Shown here piece by piece: positions 33,766 to 45,588 of a stretch of DNA of 64,000 nucleotides. Within the stretch, counting starts at the first letter, position 1. The number at the start of each line of letters is the position of its first letter. The translations under genes and the position numbers were made by a program. The notes beneath the pieces are model-generated. The model saw only the letters and a program-made list of their open reading frames with translations. It was not told where the DNA came from and made no database searches. Source of the stretch: Medicago truncatula (Eukaryota; Streptophyta; Magnoliopsida; Fabales; Fabaceae); assembly GCF_003473485.1 (NCBI RefSeq), contig NC_053045.1, positions 63,985,994-64,049,993 on the forward strand, given 5' to 3'.

Positions 33766-35429
33766 ACAAGACAAGAATCAAAGCTATCATAGGCTAACAA
33801 GAAAGACGAAGTGAGCTATGGACGGAAACTATTGCAACACCCTGATATAGAAATTCAATGATCTGCAAATAGAACTAAGCCTCCAACACTACAACATGGA
33901 ATAGTCTGGCTGCAAGTCTTCAACCCATATACTTCAGGCAGCATCAACAAAACCATATGCAACAAAAAACATAGCACCAAATATTGGTGTACAGAGGACA
34001 TCAAAGAAATCCCAAACTAATAAGTGTTGTTCTGCCAAGTGCAAATGTGTTGCTTATGAATTGTTCCAAGACCAACAGTGTTCAGCAATTTCTAACCAAA
34101 GTAGAATTCCAACCAAAGCCAGCCAAAAGTGTTCAGCAATTTCTGCTATCATGTGCAGAACCCCAACAATACTCAATGTAGTTCTTCTTTATTTGAAGTA
34201 GGAATAACATGGCATATTTCACTAATACTTCAAATGCATAGTGATACCAATAGTATACTCCAAATAGCAAGAAAGCAACACAATAAAAATTGTACACAAG
34301 TATAAGAACAATTGTATAAGTCTTCAAACCATAGCCTCTGAATAGGTTCAAACCAATAAGAACAATGAACCAGCGCACCACATCATAATATCCTATGGCA
34401 ACAGAAATCAATGAACCAACCTATGAAATCTAACAAGATCAATTGGTGTTCCAAATGTCAATTCAATTCTTCTGTACCAATCCTCATTTGAACGGTGCTT
34501 CAAAAGTACAATAAGCGACAATGCCAAATGCACTAGTAATGCAAATAAGTGGTTCAAAACCAAAAACTTCAATGATCGAAATTCTTATTTCCAACTCTTT
34601 GAATTCAATGATCAGTAAACAGCATCACAAGACCATTATACTTCTTCTATTTCAGTAACAGTGGCAATATTCAGCAGAAATACCAAATGTTCTTAAGAGT
34701 TTCTCAAACCTGTCAAAGAAGAAGAAATAACAACCTGCTCAGAAGGTTCACCATCTACAACTGAACATAAATCCATAGTTGATTGAAGCAAAAGGGATGA
34801 GAAATGATGCTTCTAGAGGTGCTTTCATCATAACCAACAACAACAATCACAGCCGTAAAAACCAGAATCAGAAACCAAATCAAACCAGAAGCAACGAACT
34901 CTGAATCAACCATCGCAACAAGTTCTGACAAGCAAACCACAAGAATCATATACCGAATTGTAGTATCAGATGAAAGACGAATTCACAGACACAGAAAATA
35001 GCAAAGAAACGTGAAACGGAATGGATTAGAGAACAATGAAACCCTAGAAATTGGGGGAAAATGTGAGAACAAAATCGAACCAATTTGGGAACATAATCTC
35101 TATCGAGAGAACAAAAGGATGCAACAAGGAATCGAAAGATTCAGAAACTGAAAATTTTGATCTATAAAGGATTCGAACATGGAATTAGAATTGAGACCAG
35201 AACTAGAAAATGACAATTCCAATCAAGAGAACAAAAATCATAGACTGAACCAGAAACAAAGATTCGAATCCAAATCAAGGAATTGGAATCGAATTGTGAA
35301 TCCTAGAACAAAAATCAAGAAATCGAGACACGCATCTTCTGGAAATTAAAGATGAGAAAATTGGATTTTCTCTAGAAAATGCAGCGGAAAATATCATTCG
35401 AGGTGGATACCAATCTTGCTCTGATACGA

Positions 35430-35720
35430 TGTTAGGAAACATGGCATCCATGGATATAGAGAGAGAGAAAAGCTTGGAAAAACTATTGTACTATTGTATT
35501 GATGATAGTTGAAATGATACAAGAATGTAAAAGATAACTACAAATGAGTCAACCATGTTAGTTATATAGTAACTAATCTAGTGTCCTACTAACTACTCCC
35601 TCCGTCCGAACATTAATTTTGCATTGGTATTATAAAGCGACATATAATTTGGGACAAAAAACATTAATTTTTTTCCAAAGCCATATACAATTTGGGACGG
35701 ATGGAGTATATCATTAAGAG
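35430..35720 (-). repeat. 5' LTR of the retroelement, interrupted by a MITE
   Basis: It matches the left LTR through GTGTCCTACTAAC, is split by the 111-bp MITE at 35596-35706, then resumes with TATATCATTA. The adjoining primer-binding site identifies it as the 5' LTR of a minus-strand element. Confidence 0.8.
35596..35706. mobile_element. Short Stowaway-like MITE inside an LTR
   Basis: Termini CTCCCTCCGTCC and GGACGGATGGAG are inverted repeats flanked by TA on both sides (35594-35595 and 35707-35708). Comparison with the other LTR (ACTATATCATTA) shows the uninterrupted target. The MITE therefore inserted after the LTR element did. Confidence 0.9.
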
Positions 35721-36494
35721 ACTAATAGAGAAGAAACAAAAAATCAGAATCATAAGTGAAAGAATCAACATCAGTACAAAAAAAATGAAATGCGTGAGAT
35801 TCAAAAACATTCATCAACATCATCGTGAGTGAAAAAAAAAACATAAGAACATTGATCAACATCATCGTGATTCGTGAGGGAAACAAAAAATCATCAAAAT
35901 GAAGAGTAATCAACAGTAAGATTTATCAAAATCAGAAGTGCTCGAGATTCATGAACATATGAAGAAAAAAAATCAAAACAAACCAGAGATTCATCATTAT
36001 CAACAACAACAATAAATAATAATAGAATTTAAGAGAGAGAAAAAATTAAAATAAAAAGATTATGAACTAAAGAAAGAGCCTGAAACAGCAATAGATGGAA
36101 CACAAAATCAGGATTGAAATCATAGAAAGAGATTCGAAAGGAACAGCATCTATCAACAACGGTAGGAAAAATCAGAAAAAGATTATCAACATCAAGATCA
36201 AATAGATATAACAAAAACAAGAATATAACTTACTCGCAACACCAAATTCTAGAAGAGTGATCGGTTGAATGAAACTTGAATCCAAATTCTGAAAGAGAGA
36301 GATGAAGAAGGTTGAAATTTGAAAATATTTTGAGGAGTGATTTGGTTTATATACAATGCATTGAGCTGTAACTAACTTCGCCAGCTGGCAGCAGCGAGTA
36401 TAAGTTTCAAGGTTACAAATCGAGGGTCCCTTGGAATTGGTTTATTTTAGAATTTATGTAAATAAATAAGTATTAATGTTTTTTTTGTTGTTGT

Positions 36495-36622
36495 CAAGTA
36501 GCCTAGTGGCTAGAGCTCACACAATCTAATTGTGAAGAAGTGGGATGTTCGGGGTTCGAACACCGGCCCCTGCATATAATATGCAATATCTCTACCAACT
36601 GAGCTAAGCTCACGGGGATATG
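36495..36622 (-). mobile_element. tRNA-derived legume-type SINE
   Basis: On the minus strand it begins CCCCGTGAGC and has an A-box TTAGCTCAGTTGGTAGAG, then ATATTATATGCAGGGGCC and a B-box TGTTCGAACCCCG, followed by GCTCTAGCCACTAGGCTAC at the 3' part. A and B boxes at tRNA spacing without a cloverleaf or acceptor pairing indicate a SINE rather than a tRNA gene. Confidence 0.85.
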
Positions 36623-36778
36623 TATTATTTATAAGTTTTTCAAAATAATTTATGGAAAAAAAATACATAATTTTGATTAGTAAGATCTTATAAAAATTTA
36701 ATTATTTCCAAACGGGCCATAAGTAGTGTTTTATTGAATCTGATTGTATTATGGTTTTTTTTTTGTAGATAGACGAAA

Positions 36779-36880
36779 CGGTAAAGCCATTATAAACTCA
36801 CACACATAAGTGGAGGTATCGGGTCATGGCATCCAACCTAACAATTTTGGCATTTTTGCCAGTTGAGCTAGGACTTCTGG
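36779..36880 (-). mobile_element. Second SINE-like fragment
   Basis: On the minus strand it reads CCTAGCTCAACTGGCAAAAA then TGTTAGGTTGGATGCCATGA and CGATACCTCCACTTATGTG. The A-box is clear; the B-box core has been deleted or mutated. Same orientation as the SINE 160 bp away. Confidence 0.6.
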
Positions 36881-36899
36881 ATTGTATTATGGTTTTAAT

Positions 36900-37690
36900 T
36901 TGAATGAAATTAGAAGAGATTTGTTTGTGTATATATCTGTTAACCCGTGTTTTTAATCTCTAAAAATAAATTATATTTTGTTTTTTTTTTCTTATTTATT
37001 AACGAAGTTATTTGTCCCGTGTTTTTTCATATTTGTTTGTATTTTTAATGTCGCAAGGATAAATATGTGGCTTATGTTTATTAGTGATAGGTACATGTAT
37101 CATGTTTTTATATATTAATGAACATATATTTTTTTTATTTTTTATATTTATCAAAGAAATATGTTTGCCTATTTTCTTTATGTATCAATCACAAATATTT
37201 GTCTCTTTTTTAAAAATTTTAAATTTAGCAATTTCAAATATTTATCAATGAATAATTTGTTTGCAATGTTTTTTATATCTATCAGCAACAAATATTTGAC
37301 CCATAATTTTTTTATGTATCAATAATGGCAAAGATTTATCTATTGTTTTTTTATATTTATTATGAAAAAGATTTACCAATTTCAAAACGACAATCAAGCC
37401 TTATGTGTATTATTGACAAATATTTATCTTGTTTTTTATTTATATATTTATCAGTCATAAAAACTTCATAAAACAATTGTCATAAATACTTGTCTTGTAC
37501 TCTTTTACGTATAAGCTACAAATATTTATCCCATGTTTTTTTTAATATTTATCATTGAGAAGAAATTGTCTAGTATTTTTTTTTTTTTTTTATCAATGGC
37601 AAATATTTGTCCCTTGTTTTTTTTTTATGTATAATGGATTAATAGTTGCTGCATATACGTTTTAATATTTAGTAATAACAATCAATTTGT
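36900..37690. repeat. Degenerate AT-rich minisatellite-like region
   Basis: A loose unit of about 60 bp, AAATATTTGTC followed by a T-run then TATTTATCA, recurs a dozen or so times (for example near 37195, 37285, 37335, 37425, 37510, 37595). Units are too diverged for exact boundaries. No gene seen. Confidence 0.55.
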
Positions 37691-38017
37691 TCAGTGCTTT
37701 TTTTTTTTTTTTTAACAATCAAAAATGGAATTATATTAATCATTAAAAGCAACTGTGTGCCAAAAGAACTACTCTACAAATATAGAGTCATACAAACAAC
37801 CAAAACAAACCATTACGTGATGCTCAAGCATTGTAAGGGACTTGAACACCACATATCTGAACCAAACCTAAAAACAACCTTATTGGCTTTCAACCAGGCT
37901 AAAGACTACTACGTGCGGGTCGGTTTTACGGTTACCGACAGTGATAATTTCAAAACCCGTAACCGACCGGATTAGCCCACCCTTAACCGAACCAGTCAAC
38001 CCGCCGAACCCGGTTCG

Positions 38018-38036
38018 CCCCCCCCCCCCCCCCCCC
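38018..38036. repeat. Homopolymer run of C, about 18 bases
   Basis: An uninterrupted C tract in AT-rich DNA, inside a patch with CCGACC and CCGGTTCG motifs (37910-38100) that resembles a GC-rich hAT-like terminus. Such tracts are also prone to sequencing length error. Confidence 0.9.
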
Positions 38037-38235
38037 GTTGCCCTTTTTTTGCTTGCGGGCCGACATGTTTTGGATGGGTCGGCCCAATCTGTCCAGCCTT
38101 AAAAACGGCCAAAAACCTGATCCAGAACTTCCTGAAAAAAGTTGCAGCAGCTGCTACACTGTTATGACAGCAGCAAAATAGCTCTGTCAACAAAAACACA
38201 CAGCAGAAACAGTACCCTGCAGACACCGCAATAGC

Positions 38236-38463
38236 TCAACACGAAAGGCATTCCCGAAGGCACCAACTCCACTCGTAAAACATACAAGCCGACATAATTG
38301 ATCTTCTGAGCAACCACTGCCAAGACATCACTTTCACCTCCTCCATAAGCTCATCCCACCTATCATTCACATTGTTAAAAACACTGGCATTTCTTGCTTT
38401 CCAAATAACCAAAATCACTACCTCCCAAATCATACGCAACCCCGTCCGCACTTTCTTACTCAA
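38236..38463 (-). mobile_element. L1-type LINE 3' coding end
   Basis: The 75-residue frame ends the ORF2 of a plant L1 LINE: LRMIWEVVILVIWKARNASV, then WDELMEEVKVMSWQWLLRR and a C-terminal ACMFYEWSWCLRECLSC. The order IW-KARN, VK-x-x-SW-W and FYEW-W-x-C-L is the usual terminal motif set. Only the last exon-sized piece remains. Confidence 0.85.
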
Positions 38464-38478
38464 AGCTCCAACAATGCA

Positions 38479-39237
38479 TATCCTTTAAATTTCGAAAAGA
38501 ATATACATTACGCATTGACAATTAAGTAAATTTAATTTGGATGTTTTATTTATTGGTCTTGCTAACGAGTGTTCTAAATAAAAAAATTTAAGATTTCTCA
38601 AATAAAAAAAATCTTTAAAAAAGTTTAACACTTCAATTTTCGACATTAAATCACGATTTTTCATAAAAATTTATTATTTAAAGTCCTTAAAGAATATTCT
38701 TAAGACATCCGTTAGCATTTTTCCTAATATTTATATATTTTTTTGACAAAATTTATTAATTTTTTTTTTTAAATGTGGACATTTGTTGGAGTGGAAGTAA
38801 ATTAATTTGGGATAGTACTTCTTTTTAAAGTGGGCCTAAACAATTGACCTCTTAAACATGGCATGGCCAGATGGTACTTAATTCAATACTGGGTCGCTGT
38901 CAACATTTAAATCCACTTTAATAATATCATTTTCAATCTTAATTTTTTGTACTTTGAAATTTATTAAAGGTTGAAATTATTAAAATATAAAACAAAATGG
39001 ACCTATGCAAGACAATTTCCACTCGTAGTTGATTACACCGTCGATATTAGTTTTCTCACTTATCTAAATAAACCAAATTCATCTTGATATATGCAATTCA
39101 TGGAGGTCTGACCCACCTAATTTCATATCGTGTGTCAGATTGGTAACCGTTCTTTTTAGGCTCCTTTAATGTCTTCTAGGTCTCTAATAAATCAAGAAAT
39201 AACTTATGTGTTTTTTTTCCTTCTAATTTAGTTTATG
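38479..39237. repeat. Segmental duplication, copy 1 (uninterrupted)
   Basis: It matches, in order, 45179-45588 and then 47224-47556. Shared landmarks are AAAGAATATACATTA, GGAGTGGAAGTAAATTAATT, ATGGTACTTAATTCAATA, TGCAATTCATGGAGGT and GTCTTCTAGGTCTCTAATAA. Copy 1 lacks the Mutator-like element found in copy 2 and so preserves the empty site. An L1 fragment ends about 16 bp outside its left edge. Confidence 0.9.
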
Positions 39238-39285
39238 TTTGAGTCATTTAAAATGAAAGAAATGACAAAAAATTATTTATAAAAT

Positions 39286-40140
39286 GGCTCTATTTGGTAA
39301 AAATAACGGATAGCTGATAAGCTAACTGATAACTTTTAGCTGATAAGCTAGCTGATAGCTTATAGCTTATAGCTGATAGCTTTTAGCTGATAAGCTAACT
39401 GAAGTGTTTGGTAAAAATAGCGGTTCAACTAGCTGATAAATGTTAAATGACATAAATGGTATTCTTAATTCATAGTAAAAAATTATATCATTAATTTAAG
39501 TATTTGTAATTTTGTAAACTAATTTTTCTTTAAAAAATACTTTAAATTTATTAATTTAATATATCTTATGTATTATAAATTAAATTAAATTTTATTCACT
39601 AAAATTTTATCTTATATTTATTATCATTTAATTGTTTCCACTTTATAAAAAAAATAACATTTACCTCAAAAACAAAAAAAAGGTAGCACTAATAATAGAG
39701 CAATACTAATAACAGAGAATAAAGAAAATAACACTTACCTAAAAAAAAAAAAAATAACACTAATAGAATAATAATATTTTGTTTCGTAAAAAAAAACGAA
39801 GGTATATATTTTAAAAAAAAACGAAGTCAACTGATATAAATACAAAAATTGGAATAAAGGGATAGTAGTCTTTATTACGTAACTTATTATAAAAATTATA
39901 ATGGATAAAAATACAATTTAAATGAAATAATAAGGGTAAAATTGGAAGAAAAAGTGAGAAGCTATAAGCTATAAGCTCAAACGCTACTTGGAATAGCTTC
40001 TAAAAAATAGCTTATAAGCTCGTGAAATAAGCTATAAGCTCATGGTAAAAAAGTGTTACCAAACAGAGCTTTTATCAAACAAACTTATAAGCTATAAGCT
40101 AAAAGTTAAAAGCTCCTTTTTAGGTTAACAAAAATGAGCC
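39286..40140. mobile_element. PIF/Harbinger-type MITE, inverted second copy
   Basis: It starts GGCTCTATTTGGTAAAAATA and ends AAAATGAGCC. The body is the reverse complement of the MITE at 12415-13219, including CAAACGCTACTTGGAATAGC and GTGTTACCAAACAGAGCT. Its right end is rearranged beyond an internal GTTACCAAACAGAGC, and the flanking target duplication is not clear. Confidence 0.8.
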
Positions 40141-40299
40141 ATAATCTATGTCTTAGTTTCTAGATAAAGTTAAGTATGTTTTTCTTTGGTGGCTAAAGAC
40201 AAACGTTGTTAACTTAACATTAGGGCTATTATGGTTGGTGACAGAGCCCTTTTGATTGTTAGGTGCTAATTAATTTTACTTTGTTTATTTCACTAGTAT

Positions 40300-40340
40300 G
40301 CGGACCCGTGTGGATACGCACGGGCTAATTTATCTTTGTT
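40300..40340. other. GC-rich hairpin ACCCGTG...CACGGG
   Basis: ACCCGTGTGGATACGCACGGG can fold as an imperfect hairpin. A related sequence, GCCCGTGCGTGACACGCGGG, occurs at 58455-58475. Similar hairpins mark termini of some plant elements, possibly Helitrons, but no full element was delimited. Confidence 0.3.
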
Positions 40341-40349
40341 TACATCTTA

Positions 40350-43300
40350 ACAAATATTACATATCAGATCATATACGCGCAATAGTCAGTGTCTAAAATC
40401 AACAAACGACAACATTATACATATAATAAATTATGTTAATGCATAATAACATAAATATGTAAATAAATACCCAAAGATTATTTAAAAATTTATTTCAAAA
40501 CAAAGGAATTTAATGATAACAAAGATTAAAACGCAATTTCAAGAGTCAAAACAAGGCAATTATAAGTATTTTATTTTATCTCTTTCAAAAAAAAAAAGTA
40601 TTTTATTTTATCATTAGTGTTCCTTCAAAAAAGATTTTTTAAAAATAAAATAATGTTATAACTGATTTTATTAAAATAAAAAAAAAATCAAAGCATAAAC
40701 CATAGAACTTCTCTATTGAGAAGTTGAAAGAGAAAATGAAACATGCCAAGATTTAAGGTTTAGCTCAATGGAACCACTTCCACCCGTTGTTTAATGTTAA
40801 TAATAATGTATACTTCATCTTAGATTCTTAGAAGAAAAAAAAAAAAAAAAACTCTATTACTTTTTACAACTGACACACATCATTGAAGATGAAGCAATCA
40901 AAGAAGATAGAATAAACATGCTCTAAACTTCCGAACATTGAAGAAAAAAAGACACCATTCACTAACTGTTAGGGTACATAGAAGTCAATTTGAAAAGTAA
41001 TACAACTAATTAATAGCAAATGTAATACAGTCAAAATATGGAGCTCATCTTCTATCTTGCTTTCATCATCCCACATCCCATCATATTGCACTTTCATCTC
41101 ATAACTATTATCATATGCAATGCAATCTTGTACTGCGCAAATCATGTGCATTGGCTACTTAATAAAAACACAAAACCAACAAACCAAATTACTCACATAA
41201 AGGAAAAGTGAAACAAAAACTCTAAAATCAACAAAATTAGAAACCTATGTAATATGAAATGAAAGTGATAGAAAAGAATAAAGTAATAGCAAAGGTATGC
41301 TTAGCAGTAAGTATTTGAGACATTTAGGTAATTATGATCTTAGCTTAAACTTAAAGTAATGACAGCCCTTGATGGTTCAAAAAAGTGTTCTTTTTTGCAC
41401 TTAGATAGTTCTAGATTATGTACTGAAATGTGTACATTGTTTGAAATCAAATATTCCATGGATTTTGATAACAAAAAAATAAAAATAAAAGCCAAGAATT
41501 AGCATATTTGTCAACAAAAAATAAATAATGTGATTCATTCTTGAAACATTCATTCTTAATAGAAAAATGGTGACTATAGGTTGTTTGTGTTAACATGAAT
41601 CATTTGTAAAAGTAAATACTATAGCTATGAGCATGTAACACGACAAACTTCAAAATTCTAATCCCCGATATCTCTTTTCTATTGGAAGAAGGCATATTTC
41701 TAAGAAGAGTAAAATGCACACAAAGGGTAGTGTGTATTTGTACATTTAATAAGTGCAATAGTATCATATTCCTAAGGTAAGAGCTTGAAATATATATGGA
41801 TCATCACAAGACTTTATACGGTATAGACATGTCCCATCTTATATTGATATATTATTGAAGAAATTGGGTGTGATTGGGCAGAAACATGTATAGGAATACT
41901 GAATCAATGATGAAGGAGAGATGTGACTTTGGTTCATCTGTCTATGGTTAAGCAGTTGGACCACTTTGAACACTGCTATTCCCCTCACCTACTCACATGG
42001 AATCTCTTATTTTGAAATAAAAATTAATGGCCTAATATTAACTATAACAATTTAAATTAATTTCACCGTGGCAGCAGTTTATAATCAGAATTAGCATTTA
42101 ACTCCAAGGCATACATACCTTATAAACCCCTATTAGCAAGCAGCCGAATCCAACATTTATGACAGTGAAGGTGGCATGTTGTGAATTTATTTGAAGTATT
42201 GTGGTATATACACAATCCGGTCATAATTTCCTATCACTACATGAAAGTAACCTCAGATAACTACCGAGACTAAGATATTGTAACATTGAGGTACAAAGAA
42301 TTAGCAGAACACTCTTGTCACATGAGTCATAACCATATATCACCTGATTAAAATGCAATTTTTATGGCCAAATTCTGACATCTATCACCACTTCATTGTA
42401 TGCATTCTACATCTATCACACAACCCTGCACAAATAAATCGAACAGCAATAATAAAAGCATATAGTCATTGGTTCCATGATCAAAGTTGACAACACACAT
42501 ATATATGTAAAAAGGAACCAATCAGAGCAATGTGAAATTTCCAAAAGTTAGGGAGAAAAAATCAAGATGCATGTGACATGAAGATAGAATATATGGAAGG
42601 ATATAGTGAATAACATGCATTAAGGCAAGTATCTTGGTTCTAATGGGTATCTCAAGAGAATCACAATCATACATATAACTCCTTTACCTTTGTCTAATGA
42701 TGCATTGAGTAATTGTTAAAAAAAAGAGTGAAATAAAAGATGTAAGAGGAGTATGAATATTTGAAATTGGAACCAAGAAAATATATCAATGTTGATGAAA
42801 CCTGTCACCTAGCACTATGGTTTCTAGGCACCTGAATTGAATATAGATGATGAAATGTTCCCTGCCACTAAATGACAACATATAAGTTTGAGTCTTGCAG
42901 CTTAATTCTTATTGTGTGTAACAGTTTTGAGCCAGACTACCATAGCCCACATACAGTTCCACACCATTTCAGGATCTATATGCTTGGTAGTACTACTCTC
43001 TAACGTGATCTTGTCTAAAGTAGATAATAATAAAACAATAGCAATACACTTTGCATGAACTAAAAGTTTCTTAATAGATGAAAAACCACACACCAAATAC
43101 CAAACCAATCCCACATACATATCAATCATCCAAATCAAAGTTAAGTTATACATCCAATAACCCCATAACCTAACCCTTCCAAATGTTAAGTTAACAAAAA
43201 AGAAATCGACACATTAGTTCCTTTCATGAAAAATGGAACTAACGATAATACATATTAGAAAAGAAACCAACATTAAATTTCCTTTCATCTTATAGTGGGT

Positions 43301-45170
43301 AAATCTACCAACCTCACCACCCTAAGTAATTACAATAATACATTAGAAAAAGTAAAGAAAATAAAGGATATGCCGTAAGTCTAAGTTCTTAAAGGTTTGT
43401 AGCAATCACATAATTCTAATATAAAAGGCTTGCAAATCTAAAGAGTGTATTTTTTCCGCAGCTTGTTAAGAGTATTGATATTGATTTATATACAATGCTA
43501 AAATCATACGCATAGCCATTGATGCCTCAAATAGACTCCTTGAATATGTGCAGGGAACACATGATCTGTCAAAATTAGTGCATAAGAAATATTGATCTAA
43601 CCTTTACTTGTCGAGCTCTTTAAAATGAAACATGCCTTCATCACAAGTTAGTTTGAAAACTGTTAATGTCTTTAAGATATGTAGAAGAGTAAAAAAACTC
43701 ACCTTCAAGCACTGCAAAGTGGCTCTATTATATAGACATTTGGTGTCTCTACAATGTAAACTTGATGAAATTAATGAGAAAATAGTATATGTTAATAATA
43801 TCATCTTTTCACGAGAGAATAGTATAACAAACAAAAGCAAATATTTTTCTCATGGACATTTATCAAACACCTTCAATGCATTTTATCCCTACTATTGATT
43901 CTAACCCTACTAAAGTACTCACCCCTCAAAATCAAGTAGTTTAACAACTAAGATTGATATTGGGATAACAACTCACAAAATTTTAACAGTTTGACATGTA
44001 AACTTGCAAAAGGAACAAATAATTTTACCTCCTGAAATCTGTAAAGAATGATAATATTATGCATAAAAGCTAATTAGAAAAAAGAAAAATAGGGAAGATA
44101 GAAATTTACCGAGAATTGATGTGGTCAATGCTTCCATCGAATAAAAGAACAGCAAGAAACAAACCAGCAAGAACACAAAAATTAGAATAAACAAAAAAAC
44201 AGCAATAAAAAAATAGGAAGAAGATGGAGAAGTTGACGTTAAACTCACCCTATCCTTAATTTTCCATGAGTGCAATACAAAGTCTCACTGCCAAACAAAA
44301 ATTCTGAAACAAATTTGATTGTGAAGGAAAACTGAATGCAAACAACCATTATATACATCATCAGCGCCACACAGAACACTATCACGACAAAACCGCAATC
44401 AGACACCAATTGACAAAATCAAAAGAAATAATTCAAACCTAAACCCCACCTCCATGGAATTACCGTCGAATCAGAAAATCAGAATAACACAATTTATCAG
44501 TGAACCCAGGAATGGATTCGAAAGATACACAAACCCCTCTTAAATATCCGGCGAGAGACATGCCCACCAACAACAAAACAAAACTGCAATCAACAAAAGA
44601 AGACAAAACCCATACAAAATGAAAGGCAAATATAACCCCACCACAAAGAAATTATGGACCCGAATTGAAGGACAACTGGAAAATTCTTCAAGTACCGGCC
44701 CCATTATCTGACAAATCCAACTAAAATCTCTGCACAATCCGTATGAACGTCGGGAACGCGCGAAAAAGTCATACAAAGAAGTCTTCTTGAAGCAGCTTTT
44801 GAATTATAACACAGAAACTGACATAAATCCCCAAAGAAGAACGGGCCATCAAGGAGTTGGATCTAGCGCAAACAACCCCTCCTACAGTAAAGTTCTCTCT
44901 GGAACAGTGAAGCTCGCAATGTTAAGATTATAGATTCTGTATCGAGCTTTAAAGTTTTTTTTTTGACACACTTTATGGTAAGAAAAAGGCTTGTTGGTTT
45001 ATTAATTTAATTTCATTTTGACCTGTTTAGGAAAATTCATGTCATCTTACTACTAGTTTTTATGTACCCATACAAAAATGAAGTGATGCAGTAAAATAGT
45101 AAATTTTGATTGGATTTTAATTTTAGAGAAAAATATTGATTGAATGTTAGTGTAAAATTGTATTAAACCA
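40350..45170. other. About 4.8 kb without a recognised gene
   Basis: Many short AT-rich frames and none with a domain. The stretch near 44500-44930 is richer in GC and, on the minus strand, could be a leader exon of a spliced transcript, but no coding exon was recognised downstream. It may be intron-rich non-coding transcript or decayed DNA. Confidence 0.4.
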
Positions 45171-45588
45171 ACGACGCATATCTTTTAAATCCCAAAAAGA
45201 ATATACATTATGCATTGGCAATTAAGAAAATTAATGTGGATATTTTATTTATGGGTCTTGTTTTCTTTTTTTTAGAAAATTTATGGGTCTTGTTAACGAG
45301 TGTTTTAAGAATGTTCTTTAAGGTTTTTCAAATAAAAAATGATTCTTTAGAAAAGATTAACTTTTCAATTTCTGATTCACTGAAACACAACTTTCTGTAA
45401 AAATTTATTATTTAAAATCTTTAAAGAATGTTATGAGGATACTCATTAGTATTTTCTTATTTATATATTTTCTTGACAAAATTTACTAATATTTTTTTAA
45501 ATGTGTACCTTTTTTGGAGTGGAAGTAAATTAATTTGGGCATGGTATTTCTTTTAAAAGTGGGCATAAACAACTGACCTCTTAAATGT

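Larger units (their letters stand above)
32857..35720 (-). mobile_element. LTR retroelement without coding capacity (LARD/TRIM-like)
   Basis: Two direct repeats beginning TGTTAGGAAACATGGCATCC mark LTRs at 32857-33028 and 35430-about 35720; the right one is enlarged by a MITE. Read on the minus strand, the 5' LTR is the right copy. Immediately inside it is TCGTATCAGAGC (plus strand 35418-35429), a one-mismatch version of the initiator-Met tRNA primer-binding site TGGTATCAGAGC. A purine-rich tract (TTTGAGGGAGGC) adjoins the left LTR. The 2.4-kb interior has no gag or pol frame and would depend on proteins of another element. A clear 5-bp target duplication was not seen. Confidence 0.85.

Noticed and set aside
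36495..36622. tRNA gene
   Set aside because: A and B boxes are present but the arms do not form a cloverleaf and there is a SINE-type body and tail.
44057..44776. Hydrophobic minus-strand frames suggestive of a membrane protein
   Set aside because: Low-complexity Phe/Leu/Ser translation of AT-rich DNA with no family match or splice support.
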